Positions 20,219-29,265 of a stretch of DNA of 64,000 bases are shown here, in pieces. The notes beneath the pieces are model-generated. The model was not told where the DNA came from, did not search any database, and worked only from the letters and a program-made list of their open reading frames with translations. The position numbers and the translations under genes were made by a program. Numbering within the stretch: position 1 is the stretch's first letter; every line of letters begins with the position of its first letter. This stretch comes from Actinomycetes bacterium (GTDB taxonomy: Bacteria; Actinomycetota; Acidimicrobiia; Acidimicrobiales; Ilumatobacteraceae). The stretch covers positions 1 through 64,000 of the forward strand of contig JANXUF010000040.1 of NCBI GenBank assembly GCA_025356335.1. The letters are read 5' to 3'.

Positions 20219-21216
20219 CGCTCGCCAGCACCGTTGCCGTGATCATGTTCCTCGGTGTCATCGCCTACGCCGTATTCGCCGGCGCCGACTTCGGGTCGGG
20301 CGTCTGGGATCTGACGGCCGGCGACGACAAGCGGGGCGCGCCGATGCGCACGCTGATCGACCACTCGATCGGGCCGGTGTGGGAGGCCAACCACGTCTGG
20401 CTGATCTTCGTCCTCGTGTATCTATGGACCGGATTCCCGACGGCATTCGCAACGATCTGCGAGGTCCTCTTCCTCCCGTTGACACTCGTCGGATTCGGGA
20501 TCGTGCTGCGCGGCAGCGCCTTTGCGTTCCGCAAGTTCGCCCCGAGCCTGGCCCAGGCTCGCCTGTTCGGGGCGATGTTCGCCGTGTCGTCGGTGGTGAC
20601 GCCGTTCATCCTCGGCGGTGTCGCCGGAGCGATCGCCTCCGGCCGCGTCACACTGAACCGACCGGCGAGTTCATGGACCGCGTGGACACATCCGACGTCA
20701 CTCATCGGCGGCACGCTGGCAGTGCTGACCTGCGCCTTTCTCGCCGCTGTCTTCCTCACCGCCGAGGCCGCAAAACAGCACAAGGTCGATCTGTTCGAGG
20801 CCTGCAGGAAAAGGGCGATCATCAGCGGCATCGTCACTGGCGTCGCTGCACTACTCGGCATCTGGCCACTGGACCGCGATGCCCCGACGCTGTTCCACGG
20901 CCTCAACCATCGGGCGCTTCCCCTGATCCTCGTTTCCGGGGCAGGCGGTGCCGGTACGGTCTGGCTGTTGATCCAGCGCAAAGCTCGGCTCGCCAGAATC
21001 ACCGCCGTGATCGCCGTCGCTTCGGTCGTCGCCGGTTGGGGCGTTGCCCAGTGGCCGTGGATCCTGGTGGACGAATTGAAGATCAGCGACGCCGCCGGCG
21101 CCCATCAGACGCTGTGGGGATTGGTGTTCGTCTTCATGCTGGCGGCCGTCACAGTCGTGCCGTCGCTCGCCTACTTACTATGGTTTACCCAGCGTCGGGA
21201 GCCCAGTGTTTCCTGA
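20215..21216 (+). CDS. cydB: cytochrome bd oxidase subunit II
   Basis: A 333-residue membrane partner of CydA. It starts inside the cydA stop (ATGA), showing translational coupling. The N-terminus carries the family pattern YAVFAGADFGSGVWDLTAG and the WEANHVWLIFVLVYLWTGFP segment. No cydDC assembly genes follow, so these must lie elsewhere. Confidence 0.96.
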   Translation: MTLASTVAVIMFLGVIAYAVFAGADFGSGVWDLTAGDDKRGAPMRTLIDHSIGPVWEANHVWLIFVLVYLWTGFPTAFATICEVLFLPLTLVGFGIVLRGSAFAFRKFAPSLAQARLFGAMFAVSSVVTPFILGGVAGAIASGRVTLNRPASSWTAWTHPTSLIGGTLAVLTCAFLAAVFLTAEAAKQHKVDLFEACRKRAIISGIVTGVAALLGIWPLDRDAPTLFHGLNHRALPLILVSGAGGAGTVWLLIQRKARLARITAVIAVASVVAGWGVAQWPWILVDELKISDAAGAHQTLWGLVFVFMLAAVTVVPSLAYLLWFTQRREPSVS

Positions 21217-21293
21217 GGGCCTGGAAACGTTGTACGAACCGAGTGGTTCGTGGCTCCGTATACCGACACGAATATGTACCAACGGGAGAGCAC

Positions 21294-21929
21294 ATGAAGA
21301 AGTCAAGATCACTGTTCATCGGGATGGCAGCTGCGGCATGCACGCTGGCGGCATGCGGGAGTTCGTCGTCGGTGTCTTCGTCAGCATCGAAGGCTGCCAC
21401 CGCCACCGTCGCAGCCGGCGGCGCTGCAGCTGATGGCACCACCGCAGATGCCGGCACGACAACCGATTCCGGCACGACGGGCGGCGCCACGGCGACGACG
21501 AAGGCTGCGGCGACCGGTGGCGGGAACGGCAGCAAATTCTGCGCACTGTCGGCGCAGTTCCAGGCGAAATACTCCAATGGCGGCGCATTCGGCAACCTGT
21601 CGACCGACAAACCAGCCGACATGAAGGCATTCTTCACGACGTTCGACTCCGACATCACTGCTTGGGAGGCCGCTGCGCCTGCTGACATCAAGCCGGCGAT
21701 CGCCTCCCAGACGAAGTCGATCGTGGCCATCGAGGCACTGCTGAAGAAGTACGACTACGACTTCGCCAAGGCGGCTGCCGATCCCAACTTCGCTGTCGCT
21801 GCTGACGCTGCAGCAGGTACGGCCGCTGCCGGTGCGGTGAGCGCTGACGAGCAGATCACGACGTACATGAAGGACAAGTGCGGCCTCGCCGACACGTCCG
21901 GAGACAGCTCGTCGACCACGACCGGCTGA
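21294..21929 (+). CDS. putative lipoprotein, unknown function
   Basis: A 211-residue protein with a lipobox TLAAC (Cys21), then about 65 residues of Ser/Thr/Gly/Ala linker, then a helical domain with two cysteines (in KFCALS and DKCGLAD) and a short Ser/Thr tail. It is probably anchored to the outer leaflet of the cell membrane. A GGGAGAG Shine-Dalgarno precedes the ATG. It lies 77 bp after cydB on the same strand; a functional link is unproven. Confidence 0.75.
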   Translation: MKKSRSLFIGMAAAACTLAACGSSSSVSSSASKAATATVAAGGAAADGTTADAGTTTDSGTTGGATATTKAAATGGGNGSKFCALSAQFQAKYSNGGAFGNLSTDKPADMKAFFTTFDSDITAWEAAAPADIKPAIASQTKSIVAIEALLKKYDYDFAKAAADPNFAVAADAAAGTAAAGAVSADEQITTYMKDKCGLADTSGDSSSTTTG

Positions 21930-21941
21930 CCGTCTGGCGCC

Positions 21942-21960
21942 GATCCGAACGCAGCGGATC
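21942..21960. terminator. candidate bidirectional terminator
   Basis: GATCCG-AACGCAG-CGGATC lies between the convergent lipoprotein and methyltransferase genes. A stronger stem, CCGCAGCC-GTTTCT-GGCTGCGG (22034-22055), overlaps the last codons of the methyltransferase. Neither has a clear T-run. Confidence 0.4.
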
Positions 21961-22019
21961 CTCAACGCCGACCGGAACCACTCAGTGCACCTGAGAACGC
22001 CTCGTTGCGTTTCAGCGGG

Positions 22020-23120
22020 TCAGACCGCAGGTACCGCAGCCGTTTCTGGCTGCGGCCTGCGCAGGACATCGACATCGATTCCGCCGTTCGTCGTCCGCAA
22101 TGCCGAATCCAGGTGCCCGAGGCGGCGGGTCAAGGCGTCGTGCGGGGCGATCAACGACAGGTGCCAGCCGGCGAAGGCTCCTTCGCCCATCAACGACTTC
22201 CAGCGGTCGTAGAGGTCGCGTAGATCGCCACCGGCGACACGCTCGCCGTACGGCGGATTGGTGATCAGCCAGCCAACCGGCGCGGGGGCGACGATCTCTG
22301 AAAGCGCTGCGTGGGTGAACACCGGGGCGACGCCGGCGCGAACGGCGTTGGAACGAGATGCCGTGATCGCACCCTCGTCACGGTCGGACCCGAGGATCAC
22401 CGGCATCTTGTCGATCACATCGGCGTCAGCACCTGCAACGACCCGCGTCCATGCAGCGGCGTCGAACTGCGGCCAGCGCTGAAAGGCGAACGGCCGGTTA
22501 CGGCCAGGTGCCATCCGCCTGGCGATCATCGCCGCCTCGATCGGGATCGTGCCGGAACCGCAGAACGGATCGAGCAGCGGGCGGCGGCGGTCCCACTCAG
22601 ACGCCAAGATCAGCGCAGCAGCCAACGTCTCGCGGATCGGTGCCTTCGCTGTCGCCTGGCGATAGCCGCGCTTGTGCAGCGCCTCACCGGAACTGTCGAT
22701 GCTGACCGTCACCTCGTCGCGGATGATGCGGACGCTGACGACCTGCCCTGGGCCGACGGTCCCGACACCGAGGGCATCGAGGACACGCTCCTGCACCGCA
22801 CCCGTATGGTAGAGCTTCGACTGGCTCGACGACACCGTGACATCGACCTGCGTGTCCTCCAAGAGCCACGGATGCCAGTCGATCTTGGCCAATCCTTCCG
22901 CCAGCGTGACGAAACCGTCCGCTGGGAAACGGGCGACCCGAACGAGGACGCGCGTGGCGGTGCGCAGCCGCAGGTTGGCGGTCATCAACTGCGCCATCGT
23001 CATCGAGGCGTTGACGCCACCGTGGGTCGGGTTGCCGGAGACGCCGATCTTGGCCAACTCGCCGACGGTGATCGCTTCGAGGCCCGGTGCGCAGACCGTG
23101 AACGTGGGAAAGCGGTTCAT
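22020..23120 (-). CDS. THUMP-domain RNA guanine-N2 methyltransferase (RlmL/Trm14-like)
   Basis: A 366-residue SAM-dependent methyltransferase. An N-terminal THUMP-like RNA-binding region (PGLEAITVGELAKIG) is followed by a class I methyltransferase domain with DPFCGSGTIPIEAAM and the catalytic TNPPYGERV. These proteins make m2G in 23S rRNA or tRNA; which one cannot be told here. The start overlaps the tsaD stop by 4 nt (ATGA). Confidence 0.85.
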   Translation of the reverse strand: MNRFPTFTVCAPGLEAITVGELAKIGVSGNPTHGGVNASMTMAQLMTANLRLRTATRVLVRVARFPADGFVTLAEGLAKIDWHPWLLEDTQVDVTVSSSQSKLYHTGAVQERVLDALGVGTVGPGQVVSVRIIRDEVTVSIDSSGEALHKRGYRQATAKAPIRETLAAALILASEWDRRRPLLDPFCGSGTIPIEAAMIARRMAPGRNRPFAFQRWPQFDAAAWTRVVAGADADVIDKMPVILGSDRDEGAITASRSNAVRAGVAPVFTHAALSEIVAPAPVGWLITNPPYGERVAGGDLRDLYDRWKSLMGEGAFAGWHLSLIAPHDALTRRLGHLDSALRTTNGGIDVDVLRRPQPETAAVPAV

Positions 23121-24190
23121 CCGGCGCCGAGCAACGGCAGCCGCAGGTTCGGCGAGGCCGGCGCGCTGAGCGACGTCGGACCGTCGCTGCGCAGCCGGTA
23201 CCAACCGGCGGAAGCGATCATCGCCGCATTGTCGGTGCACATCGCCATCGTCGGCAGGAAGCTGCGAATCCCGGCGTCGTGACCCGCCTGCTGGAAGGCC
23301 GTCCGCAACTGCGAATTCGCCGAGACGCCGCCGCCGAGGACGATGCCTCTCGCTCCGATCTGGTCGGCGGCCCGAACCGTCTTGGCGACGAGCACGTCGA
23401 CGACGGCCTGTTGGAACGAGGCGGCAACATCGGCGGTCGAGGCGTCGGGATGCTGACGGATGTGGTTGACCACCGACGTCTTCAGCCCGCTGAACGAGAA
23501 GTTGAGCCCGTCATGGAGCATCGCCCGTGGGAATCGGATCGCCGTCGGATCGCCGAGCGTCGCCTCGTGATCGATCAGCGGACCGCCCGGATAGCCGAGG
23601 CCGAGGAAGCGGGCGACCTTGTCGAAGGCCTCGCCCGCAGCGTCGTCGACCGTCTGTCCGAGGAGCCGGTACCGGCCATGATCGACCATCTCGACGAGCA
23701 TCGTGTGACCGCCGGAGACGAGCAGCACGACGAGCGGCAGTTCGAGCGACGGGTCCTCGATGAACGCCGCATACAGATGCGCCTCGAGATGGTTGACGCC
23801 GACCAACGGCTTGTTCCAGGCGACACTCAGCGCTTTTGCCGCTGAAACGCCGACGAGCAGCGCGCCGATCAGTCCCGGCCCGATCGTGACGGCAACGGCT
23901 TCGATGCGCGATTCGTCGATCCCCGCCTCGACGATCGCCCTGGCGATCACCGGATTGAGCGTTTCGAGATGCGCCCTGCTGGCGATTTCCGGGACGACAC
24001 CGCCGTACTGCGCATGCAGATCGATCTGACTGGAGACGACGGAGGACAGCACGTCGTTGCCACCCATCACGAGCGAGGCAGCAGTCTCGTCACAACTCGT
24101 CTCGATCCCCAACACGACGGTGTCGGGCCCGACGACCGGACGCTCGCGCAACTCCGATGCCAGGAGGGAGGTGCGAAAGGTGTGGGTCAT
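23117..24190 (-). CDS. tsaD: tRNA threonylcarbamoyladenosine transferase
   Basis: A 357-residue metal-dependent ASKHA-fold enzyme that attaches threonylcarbamoyl to A37 of ANN-decoding tRNAs. It has LGIETSCDETAAS at the N-terminus and the metal-binding NHLEAH. The rest of the t6A set, tsaB and tsaE, lies just upstream. The start overlaps the rimI stop by 4 nt. Confidence 0.96.
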   Translation of the reverse strand: MTHTFRTSLLASELRERPVVGPDTVVLGIETSCDETAASLVMGGNDVLSSVVSSQIDLHAQYGGVVPEIASRAHLETLNPVIARAIVEAGIDESRIEAVAVTIGPGLIGALLVGVSAAKALSVAWNKPLVGVNHLEAHLYAAFIEDPSLELPLVVLLVSGGHTMLVEMVDHGRYRLLGQTVDDAAGEAFDKVARFLGLGYPGGPLIDHEATLGDPTAIRFPRAMLHDGLNFSFSGLKTSVVNHIRQHPDASTADVAASFQQAVVDVLVAKTVRAADQIGARGIVLGGGVSANSQLRTAFQQAGHDAGIRSFLPTMAMCTDNAAMIASAGWYRLRSDGPTSLSAPASPNLRLPLLGAG

Positions 24191-24753
24191 CGTCGGAAGT
24201 CAGTGATCGATCGGCCGATCGCCGCGAGTTGTGCAGCGTAGGCCGGAGTGTTGACGTCATGACACCACATCACGATCGCGTCGACCGTGTTCTCGTAGTA
24301 GCGCTTGCGGATACCGGCCGGAACGAACCCGAAGCTGCGGTACAACTCCTGCGCCCCTGTGTTGGAGACGCGGACCTCGAGCGACATCGAGCCACAGTCC
24401 CGCTGCGCCGCCGCGAGGCACAGTGCGAGCATCAGCCGACGCCCGATGCCGTGGCGCTGGTATCGCGGATCGACCGCCACGTTGGAGACATGTGCTTCCT
24501 CGGTGATCAGGATCAAGCCGGCGTAGCCGACGACGACACCGTCGAGTTTGGCGACGACGTAGTGGCGAGTACCGGCACGCATTTGTGCGAGTTCGTCGTG
24601 GAAGACGCCGGCCGACCACGGCTTCGGGTACACCTGCACCTCGATCGCCAGGATGTGGCGCAGGTGTCGCTTGCGCATCGGTTCGATGGTGATCTCGCCA
24701 GCTTCCATCGGGCGACTCTGGGCTCGGTCGAGGAATCGTTCGACGATACTCAT
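24187..24753 (-). CDS. rimI: RimI-like ribosomal-protein/TsaD-associated N-acetyltransferase
   Basis: A 188-residue GNAT-fold protein. The acetyl-CoA loop is RYQRHGIGRRLM, and VSNTGAQELYRSFGFVPAG is the family C-terminal signature. Its place between tsaB and tsaD is the usual actinobacterial one. An 11-bp tandem duplication covers its start codon and creates a 4-codon upstream frame (see 24748-24769). Confidence 0.93.
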   Translation of the reverse strand: MSIVERFLDRAQSRPMEAGEITIEPMRKRHLRHILAIEVQVYPKPWSAGVFHDELAQMRAGTRHYVVAKLDGVVVGYAGLILITEEAHVSNVAVDPRYQRHGIGRRLMLALCLAAAQRDCGSMSLEVRVSNTGAQELYRSFGFVPAGIRKRYYENTVDAIVMWCHDVNTPAYAAQLAAIGRSITDFRR

Positions 24754-24769
24754 GGGCTACTCATGGGCT
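24748..24769. repeat. 11-bp tandem duplication over the rimI start
   Basis: ACTCATGGGCT occurs twice head-to-tail, giving two ATGAGT sites on the minus strand. The upstream ATG (24764) reads Met-Ser-Ser-Pro-stop, and its TGA overlaps the rimI ATG as ATGA. It fills half of the 41-bp tsaB-rimI gap. Confidence 0.85.
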
Positions 24770-24794
24770 ACTCACCGCCGGCTCAGCTTGCGGC

Positions 24795-25514
24795 TCATGG
24801 TCTGCTGACCGCAGGGCTGCCGCCATCGCGGACCGCCCAGTTGATCTGTGCGTCCGGTTTGCGAAGGTACATCGGCTGCAACTCCCAAGGATTCACCCAA
24901 TCCTCGCGCAACGCCTTGGCATGAGCGAGCGTCACGAGCGGCGCGGCCGAGGGATGCGAGAGGAACTGCTCGGCGAACTCGACGCGGACTTCGTCGAGGA
25001 TCTCGTCCCGGTATCGCAACGCCCCGTCACCGACGCAGACGACTTCTCCACCACGGGCAACGAGGTCGGCGGTCAGATCCTCGCAGCGCGCCGCTCGTAG
25101 CTCTGAGACCCGTTGGACACCGCCGGGTACCTGGAGGTACAGCGCATAGAACAGTTCGCCACGCCTGGCATCGATGACGGCGGCGATCAGCCGATCGCTG
25201 TAGCGCAACGGGAAGGCGAGCAGATCGAGGCTCGAAATCCCGACCATCGGCAGGTGGAGTGCCTGGGCGAGGGCTTTCGCCGCCGCCAGTCCCACCCGCA
25301 TCCCGGTGAACAGACCAGGCCCGACATCGACGGCGATGCAGCCGATCTCGGTGATCTCGATATCGGTCTGCTGACAGAGGAATTCGACGCCTGGCATCAG
25401 CATCTCGACATGACGGCGGCCGCGTGCCACCTCGAACAGACCGATCACACCTTCGTGACCACCGATCGCCACACTGATCTGCTCGGTCGCCGTTTCGATG
25501 CCGAGGATCAGCAC
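24795..25514 (-). CDS. tsaB: t6A biosynthesis protein TsaB
   Basis: A 239-residue ASKHA-fold partner that holds TsaD and TsaE together. It has the typical LILGIETATEQISVAI start and the VDVGPGLFTGMRVGLAAAKA motif. The GTG at 25514 overlaps the tsaE end by 7 nt and gives the family's N-terminus; the frame is open further upstream but not TsaB-like. Confidence 0.94.
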   Translation of the reverse strand: MLILGIETATEQISVAIGGHEGVIGLFEVARGRRHVEMLMPGVEFLCQQTDIEITEIGCIAVDVGPGLFTGMRVGLAAAKALAQALHLPMVGISSLDLLAFPLRYSDRLIAAVIDARRGELFYALYLQVPGGVQRVSELRAARCEDLTADLVARGGEVVCVGDGALRYRDEILDEVRVEFAEQFLSHPSAAPLVTLAHAKALREDWVNPWELQPMYLRKPDAQINWAVRDGGSPAVSRP

Positions 25515-26044
25515 GACGACGCCTTGCGGACAGCCGTTTCGAGCGCCGCCCACCGTGGTGCCCATACGGAGCCGAACGGGCGGAGGCCGATGGCCCTGCA
25601 GGTGAAACCGCCTCCCTCACCATCGTCGTCTCCGTCGTCTTCGGCGTCGGCGTCGACTCCGTCAGGTTCGACTTCCAGCCGGATCTGCAGATGGTCGCCG
25701 AGCGTGCTGCCGAGGACGTCTCCCCATTCGACGAGCACGATGCCGTTCGATTCGAGCAGTTCGCCAAGTGCCAGGTCAGCGACTTCGAGGAGGCGGTCGA
25801 GGCGGTAGAGATCGGCGTGGTGGAACTCGATCCTGCCCGTGTCGTAGGAGTGCACGAGCGTGAACGTCGGACTGGTGATCGGTTCCGTGACGCCGAGTGC
25901 ACGGCCGAATCCCTGGGCAAAGGCGGTCTTGCCCGCACCCATCTCGCCGGCGAGGACGATCAGGTCGCCGGCTCTGGCGACACCTGCGACAGCGGCAGCG
26001 ACCGCATGCGTGGCAGCGAGTGAAGTGGTGCGGACCTGAAGCAC
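25508..26044 (-). CDS. tsaE: t6A biosynthesis ATPase TsaE
   Basis: The P-loop ATPase of the t6A complex. It has Walker A GEMGAGKT, the PTFTLVHSY segment and VLVEWGD. About 178 residues, longer than the usual 150-160 because of an Asp/Glu/Gly-rich stretch (about residues 133-146) before the end. I prefer GTG 26044, with TAGCGT (26053-26058, minus) 8 nt upstream; a TTG at 26053 would add three residues. Confidence 0.93.
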   Translation of the reverse strand: MLQVRTTSLAATHAVAAAVAGVARAGDLIVLAGEMGAGKTAFAQGFGRALGVTEPITSPTFTLVHSYDTGRIEFHHADLYRLDRLLEVADLALGELLESNGIVLVEWGDVLGSTLGDHLQIRLEVEPDGVDADAEDDGDDDGEGGGFTCRAIGLRPFGSVWAPRWAALETAVRKASSC

Positions 26045-26100
26045 GGTCGTCAACGCTAGCCCGGTGGCCGACCGAGTGGTAGAGGTGGGCCAGAACTCAC

Positions 26101-26133
26101 GTCGTCGATCAGTCGTCGATCAGTCGTCGATCG
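26101..26133. repeat. triplicated 11-bp unit at the alr 3' end
   Basis: Three near-perfect copies of GTCGTCGATCA in a row span the last codons and stop of alr. On the minus strand the repeat writes the Ile-Asp-Arg-Arg-Leu-Ile-Asp-Asp tail, so the C-terminus may have shifted by slippage. Confidence 0.85.
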
Positions 26134-27251
26134 ATTCGCTTGCTGATCGCACAGGTCACCTCGTAGGGGATCGTGTCCAGGCGTGCGGCCCATTCCTCGG
26201 CGCGAACACGCTCGTCGCCCTGGCATCCGAGCAGCACGACCTCGTCACCCACGACGACATGATCGTCGCCGCAGTCGACCATCAGCTGATCCATCGTCAC
26301 GACACCGACGATCGGCCGGCGGCGACCCCCGATCAACACGTGTCCCCCCGTTTGGAAGAGCCGGCGCGGGACGCCGTCGGCATAGCCGATCGGAACCGTC
26401 GCCACGTTCGTCTGACTGACGAAACGGTGGCGCAACCCATAGGAGATGCGGTCATGCTCAGCGACCCGTTTGACGAACGAGACGCGGGCCTTCAGCGACA
26501 TCACCGGCTCGAGGTCGCCGCACAACGACGCCACTGCGTCGCCGGGCTCGACGCCGTACATGGCGATGCCGAGTCGGACGAAGCTATGACGCGACGCCGG
26601 ATGTGCAAGCGCGCCCGCCGAATTCGCCGCATGGACGACGATCCGCTGACGATCGCTCGACGCTTCCATCACCTGCGCCAAGCTCTCGTCGAACCGCTGC
26701 AACTGCGAATCCGTGAATGGATCGTCCGGCTCGTCGGCAATCGCCAAGTGGGTGAACACGCCGGCAAGGCGAATACCGTCGGCCGCCTCGATGTGCTTGA
26801 CAAGCGTCGCCACTTCGTCAGGTCGGCATCCGACCCGGCGCATGCCGGTGTCCACCTTGATGTGCACGCCGACAGCTGTCCGACGGGTCCGACCGGCGGA
26901 ACTGGCTGCCTGCTCGAACGAGTCGATCGACGCGCTGTCGTACACCGTGGGTGTCAGGTCGTGCGCCACGATGTCAGCGGACTGTTCGAGTGGTTGCTGT
27001 GACATCAGCAGTATCGGTGCGGTGATCCCGGCGTCGCGCAACTCGATCCCCTCTTGGACGAGGGCCACCCCGAGACCGACAGCGCCGGCGTCCAGTGCTG
27101 CTCTGGCGACCGCCTCCGCGCCGTGGCCGTATCCGTCGGCCTTGACGACAGCGAGCACGCCGGCAGGTGCCACCAGCCGGCGGACGACCTGCACGTTGTG
27201 GCGGACGGCTCGGAGATCGATCTCCGCCCAGGCCCATCGGGTGTTATCCAT
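26109..27251 (-). CDS. alr: alanine racemase
   Basis: A 380-residue PLP enzyme making D-Ala for peptidoglycan. The PLP lysine is in AVVKADGYGHG. The second-base tyrosine region is LGIAMYGVEPG, and the C-terminal beta domain has GYADGVPR and MDQLMVD. It starts inside the nnr stop (8-nt overlap), so the two are translated together. Confidence 0.96.
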   Translation of the reverse strand: MDNTRWAWAEIDLRAVRHNVQVVRRLVAPAGVLAVVKADGYGHGAEAVARAALDAGAVGLGVALVQEGIELRDAGITAPILLMSQQPLEQSADIVAHDLTPTVYDSASIDSFEQAASSAGRTRRTAVGVHIKVDTGMRRVGCRPDEVATLVKHIEAADGIRLAGVFTHLAIADEPDDPFTDSQLQRFDESLAQVMEASSDRQRIVVHAANSAGALAHPASRHSFVRLGIAMYGVEPGDAVASLCGDLEPVMSLKARVSFVKRVAEHDRISYGLRHRFVSQTNVATVPIGYADGVPRRLFQTGGHVLIGGRRRPIVGVVTMDQLMVDCGDDHVVVGDEVVLLGCQGDERVRAEEWAARLDTIPYEVTCAISKRIDRRLIDD

Positions 27252-28641
27252 GCCGCACGACGGCGGTCTCGTCGAGGTCGGCGAGGACGCGCGGGATGAG
27301 GTCGATGAGATCGGAGGCAATGAGGCCTCTCGACGGGCCGAGTCTGCCGGCGGCACCGTGGATATAGGCGGCTGCGGCCGCTGCCCGAATCGGCACCATT
27401 CCTTCTGCGAGCAGTGCGGCGAGGATACCGCCGAGCACGTCTCCGGTGCCGGCGGTCGCCAACCTGGCATCACCGGCGCGCACCGCCAGCACCTGGCCTC
27501 CCGGCTCGGCCACGAGCGTCGTCGGCCCTTTCAACAGCACGACTGCGCGCGTGTCGAAGGCCAGCCGACGCACCGATGTCAACCGGTCAGGATCCGGCAT
27601 CTCACCTGTGAGCAGGCGGAACTCGCCGTCGTGCGGCGTCAGGACCGTGGGTGCGGTGCGCTGGCGCAATGCTGCAGGGTCACCGTTGCTGTGTCGGGAA
27701 AATGCATACAGGCCATCGCCATCGATCACCAGCGGGGTCGGTGCGTTGAGCACGATGTGGCGCACGCTGGCGCTGGTGGTCTCTTCACGACCGACGCCCG
27801 GCCCGATCAACAGGGAGTGGATCTTGCCGAGTTCAGCGAGCACGTCTGACGCCCACCCGGTTGACGGTAAACCTCTGGTGACGGCTTCGATCGGTGCGTG
27901 TGGCGGCACATCGACGCCGGGGGTCGCCAGGCGGACCATGCCGGCGCCGGCCCGCTGCGCCGCTGCGGCGGCGAGGTAGGCGGCGCCCGACATGCCCCTG
28001 CTGCCGGCGACGACGGAGACCGCCGATTGCCATTTGTGTGCTGCCGTCGAGCGGCTCGGCAGCCAGTCGATGATGTCGGAGCGTTCGACGAGATGCATCC
28101 GCGGCGGCGTCGCACCACGTTCCACGGACAATCCGATGTCAGCAACTTCGATGGTGCCGGCAAGCGTCGCACCGGGCTCGAGCACCAGCCCCGGCTTCAG
28201 TGCGGCGAACGTCACGGTATGGTGCGCCGGCATCACACCGGCCGAGGCGGCCCCGGTCAGACCGTCGACTCCGGAAGGAATATCGACGGCGAGGACGATC
28301 GCCGAGCCGACGTCAGGAGGCGTCCATGTCCCGCGAAAACCCGTTCCGTACGCAGCGTCGATGATCAGATCAGCTTCGATCCGTTCTGGCAGTCTGGAGT
28401 CCGCCGAGAACACGATGACCTGTGCTCCGCGGGCACGCAGCCTGGCTGCGGCGACTCGGCCGTCGTTGCCGTTGTCGCCCTTGCCGGCGATCACCACGAC
28501 CCGCCGACCATACGTACCACCGAGCAATCGAGCTGCGGTCCTGGCAACGGCCGCTCCGGCGCGTTCGATCAGCATCTCGACCGGTTCCGTCGCCGCCGCG
28601 TCGACGGCCTTCATTTCATCTGGAGTGACGACGGGACGCAT
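27244..28641 (-). CDS. nnr: bifunctional NAD(P)H-hydrate repair enzyme
   Basis: A 465-residue fusion. The N-terminal YjeF domain is the epimerase (GKGDNGNDGRVAAARL, AVDIPSGVDG). The C-terminal ribokinase-fold domain is the ATP/ADP-dependent dehydratase (AGSRGMSGAAYLA, TAGTGDVLGG). Together they repair hydrated NADH and NADPH. TACGCT lies 6 nt before the ATG (28648-28653, minus), suggesting that the leaderless nnr-alr-tsaE-tsaB run starts here. Confidence 0.96.
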   Translation of the reverse strand: MRPVVTPDEMKAVDAAATEPVEMLIERAGAAVARTAARLLGGTYGRRVVVIAGKGDNGNDGRVAAARLRARGAQVIVFSADSRLPERIEADLIIDAAYGTGFRGTWTPPDVGSAIVLAVDIPSGVDGLTGAASAGVMPAHHTVTFAALKPGLVLEPGATLAGTIEVADIGLSVERGATPPRMHLVERSDIIDWLPSRSTAAHKWQSAVSVVAGSRGMSGAAYLAAAAAQRAGAGMVRLATPGVDVPPHAPIEAVTRGLPSTGWASDVLAELGKIHSLLIGPGVGREETTSASVRHIVLNAPTPLVIDGDGLYAFSRHSNGDPAALRQRTAPTVLTPHDGEFRLLTGEMPDPDRLTSVRRLAFDTRAVVLLKGPTTLVAEPGGQVLAVRAGDARLATAGTGDVLGGILAALLAEGMVPIRAAAAAAYIHGAAGRLGPSRGLIASDLIDLIPRVLADLDETAVVRHG

Positions 28642-28826
28642 CCCATGAGCGTATGCGCCGTCCGGCCACCCGCGAGCACCACCTGATCGGCCGGACGAAC
28701 GGAGTCAGGGCCACCAATCCTCGCAGCTGGTTTGGTCTCAACGCCCACCTCCGTATCCTCGATCCCGTGCCGATGTGCGGATGACATGACCAGAGTGAAC
28801 GACCCGCCGACAGCCGAACGATCGAT

Positions 28827-29201
28827 ATGCCTGGCGTAATCGGAATAGGGGTCGATGCCGTCGACATCGAGCGCTTCCGACGAGCGTTACAACGCACGCC
28901 GACGATGCTCAACCGATTGTTCACCGACTCCGAGCGCGCCGACGCCGGCAGGCGCCCGGACCCCGTCCCATCATTGGCTGCGAGATTCGCTGCCAGAGAA
29001 GCGACGATGAAGGCGCTCGGGCTCGGGCTCGGTGCATTCGGGTTCCACGACGTGTACGTCGTGCGCGCCGAATCAGGCGCACCATCGCTCGTCGTGCGCA
29101 GCCGCGCCGCCGAACTGGCATGGCAGCAGGGCATCACCCGATGGCACCTCTCGTTGACGCACACCGACGGTGTGGCCATCGCCTTTGTCACTGCAAGCTG
29201 A
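28827..29201 (+). CDS. acpS: holo-acyl-carrier-protein synthase
   Basis: A 124-residue phosphopantetheinyl transferase of the short AcpS type. It has GIGVDAVDIERF with the metal-binding Asp, FAAREATMKALG with the catalytic Glu/Lys, and WHLSLTHT near the end. It loads phosphopantetheine onto ACP for fatty-acid synthesis. It stands alone on the plus strand in a leftward block. Confidence 0.93.
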   Translation: MPGVIGIGVDAVDIERFRRALQRTPTMLNRLFTDSERADAGRRPDPVPSLAARFAAREATMKALGLGLGAFGFHDVYVVRAESGAPSLVVRSRAAELAWQQGITRWHLSLTHTDGVAIAFVTAS

Positions 29202-29245
29202 TCGGCGGCAGGTGAGGCATGCGGGTCACGTCGTCAACGTTCGCG

Positions 29246-29261
29246 TCGGTTGCCGAACCGA
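29246..29261. terminator. candidate hairpin between convergent acpS and ddaH
   Basis: TCGGTT-GCCG-AACCGA, a 6-bp stem with a four-base loop, lies in the 64-bp gap between two convergent genes. No T-run. Confidence 0.35.
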
Positions 29262-29265
29262 TGGG

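Noticed and set aside
20076..21293. Upstream part of a 617-codon frame that contains the lipoprotein
   Set aside because: This part overlaps cydB in another frame and is Arg-rich. Only the portion from ATG 21294, with a Shine-Dalgarno and a lipobox, is supported.
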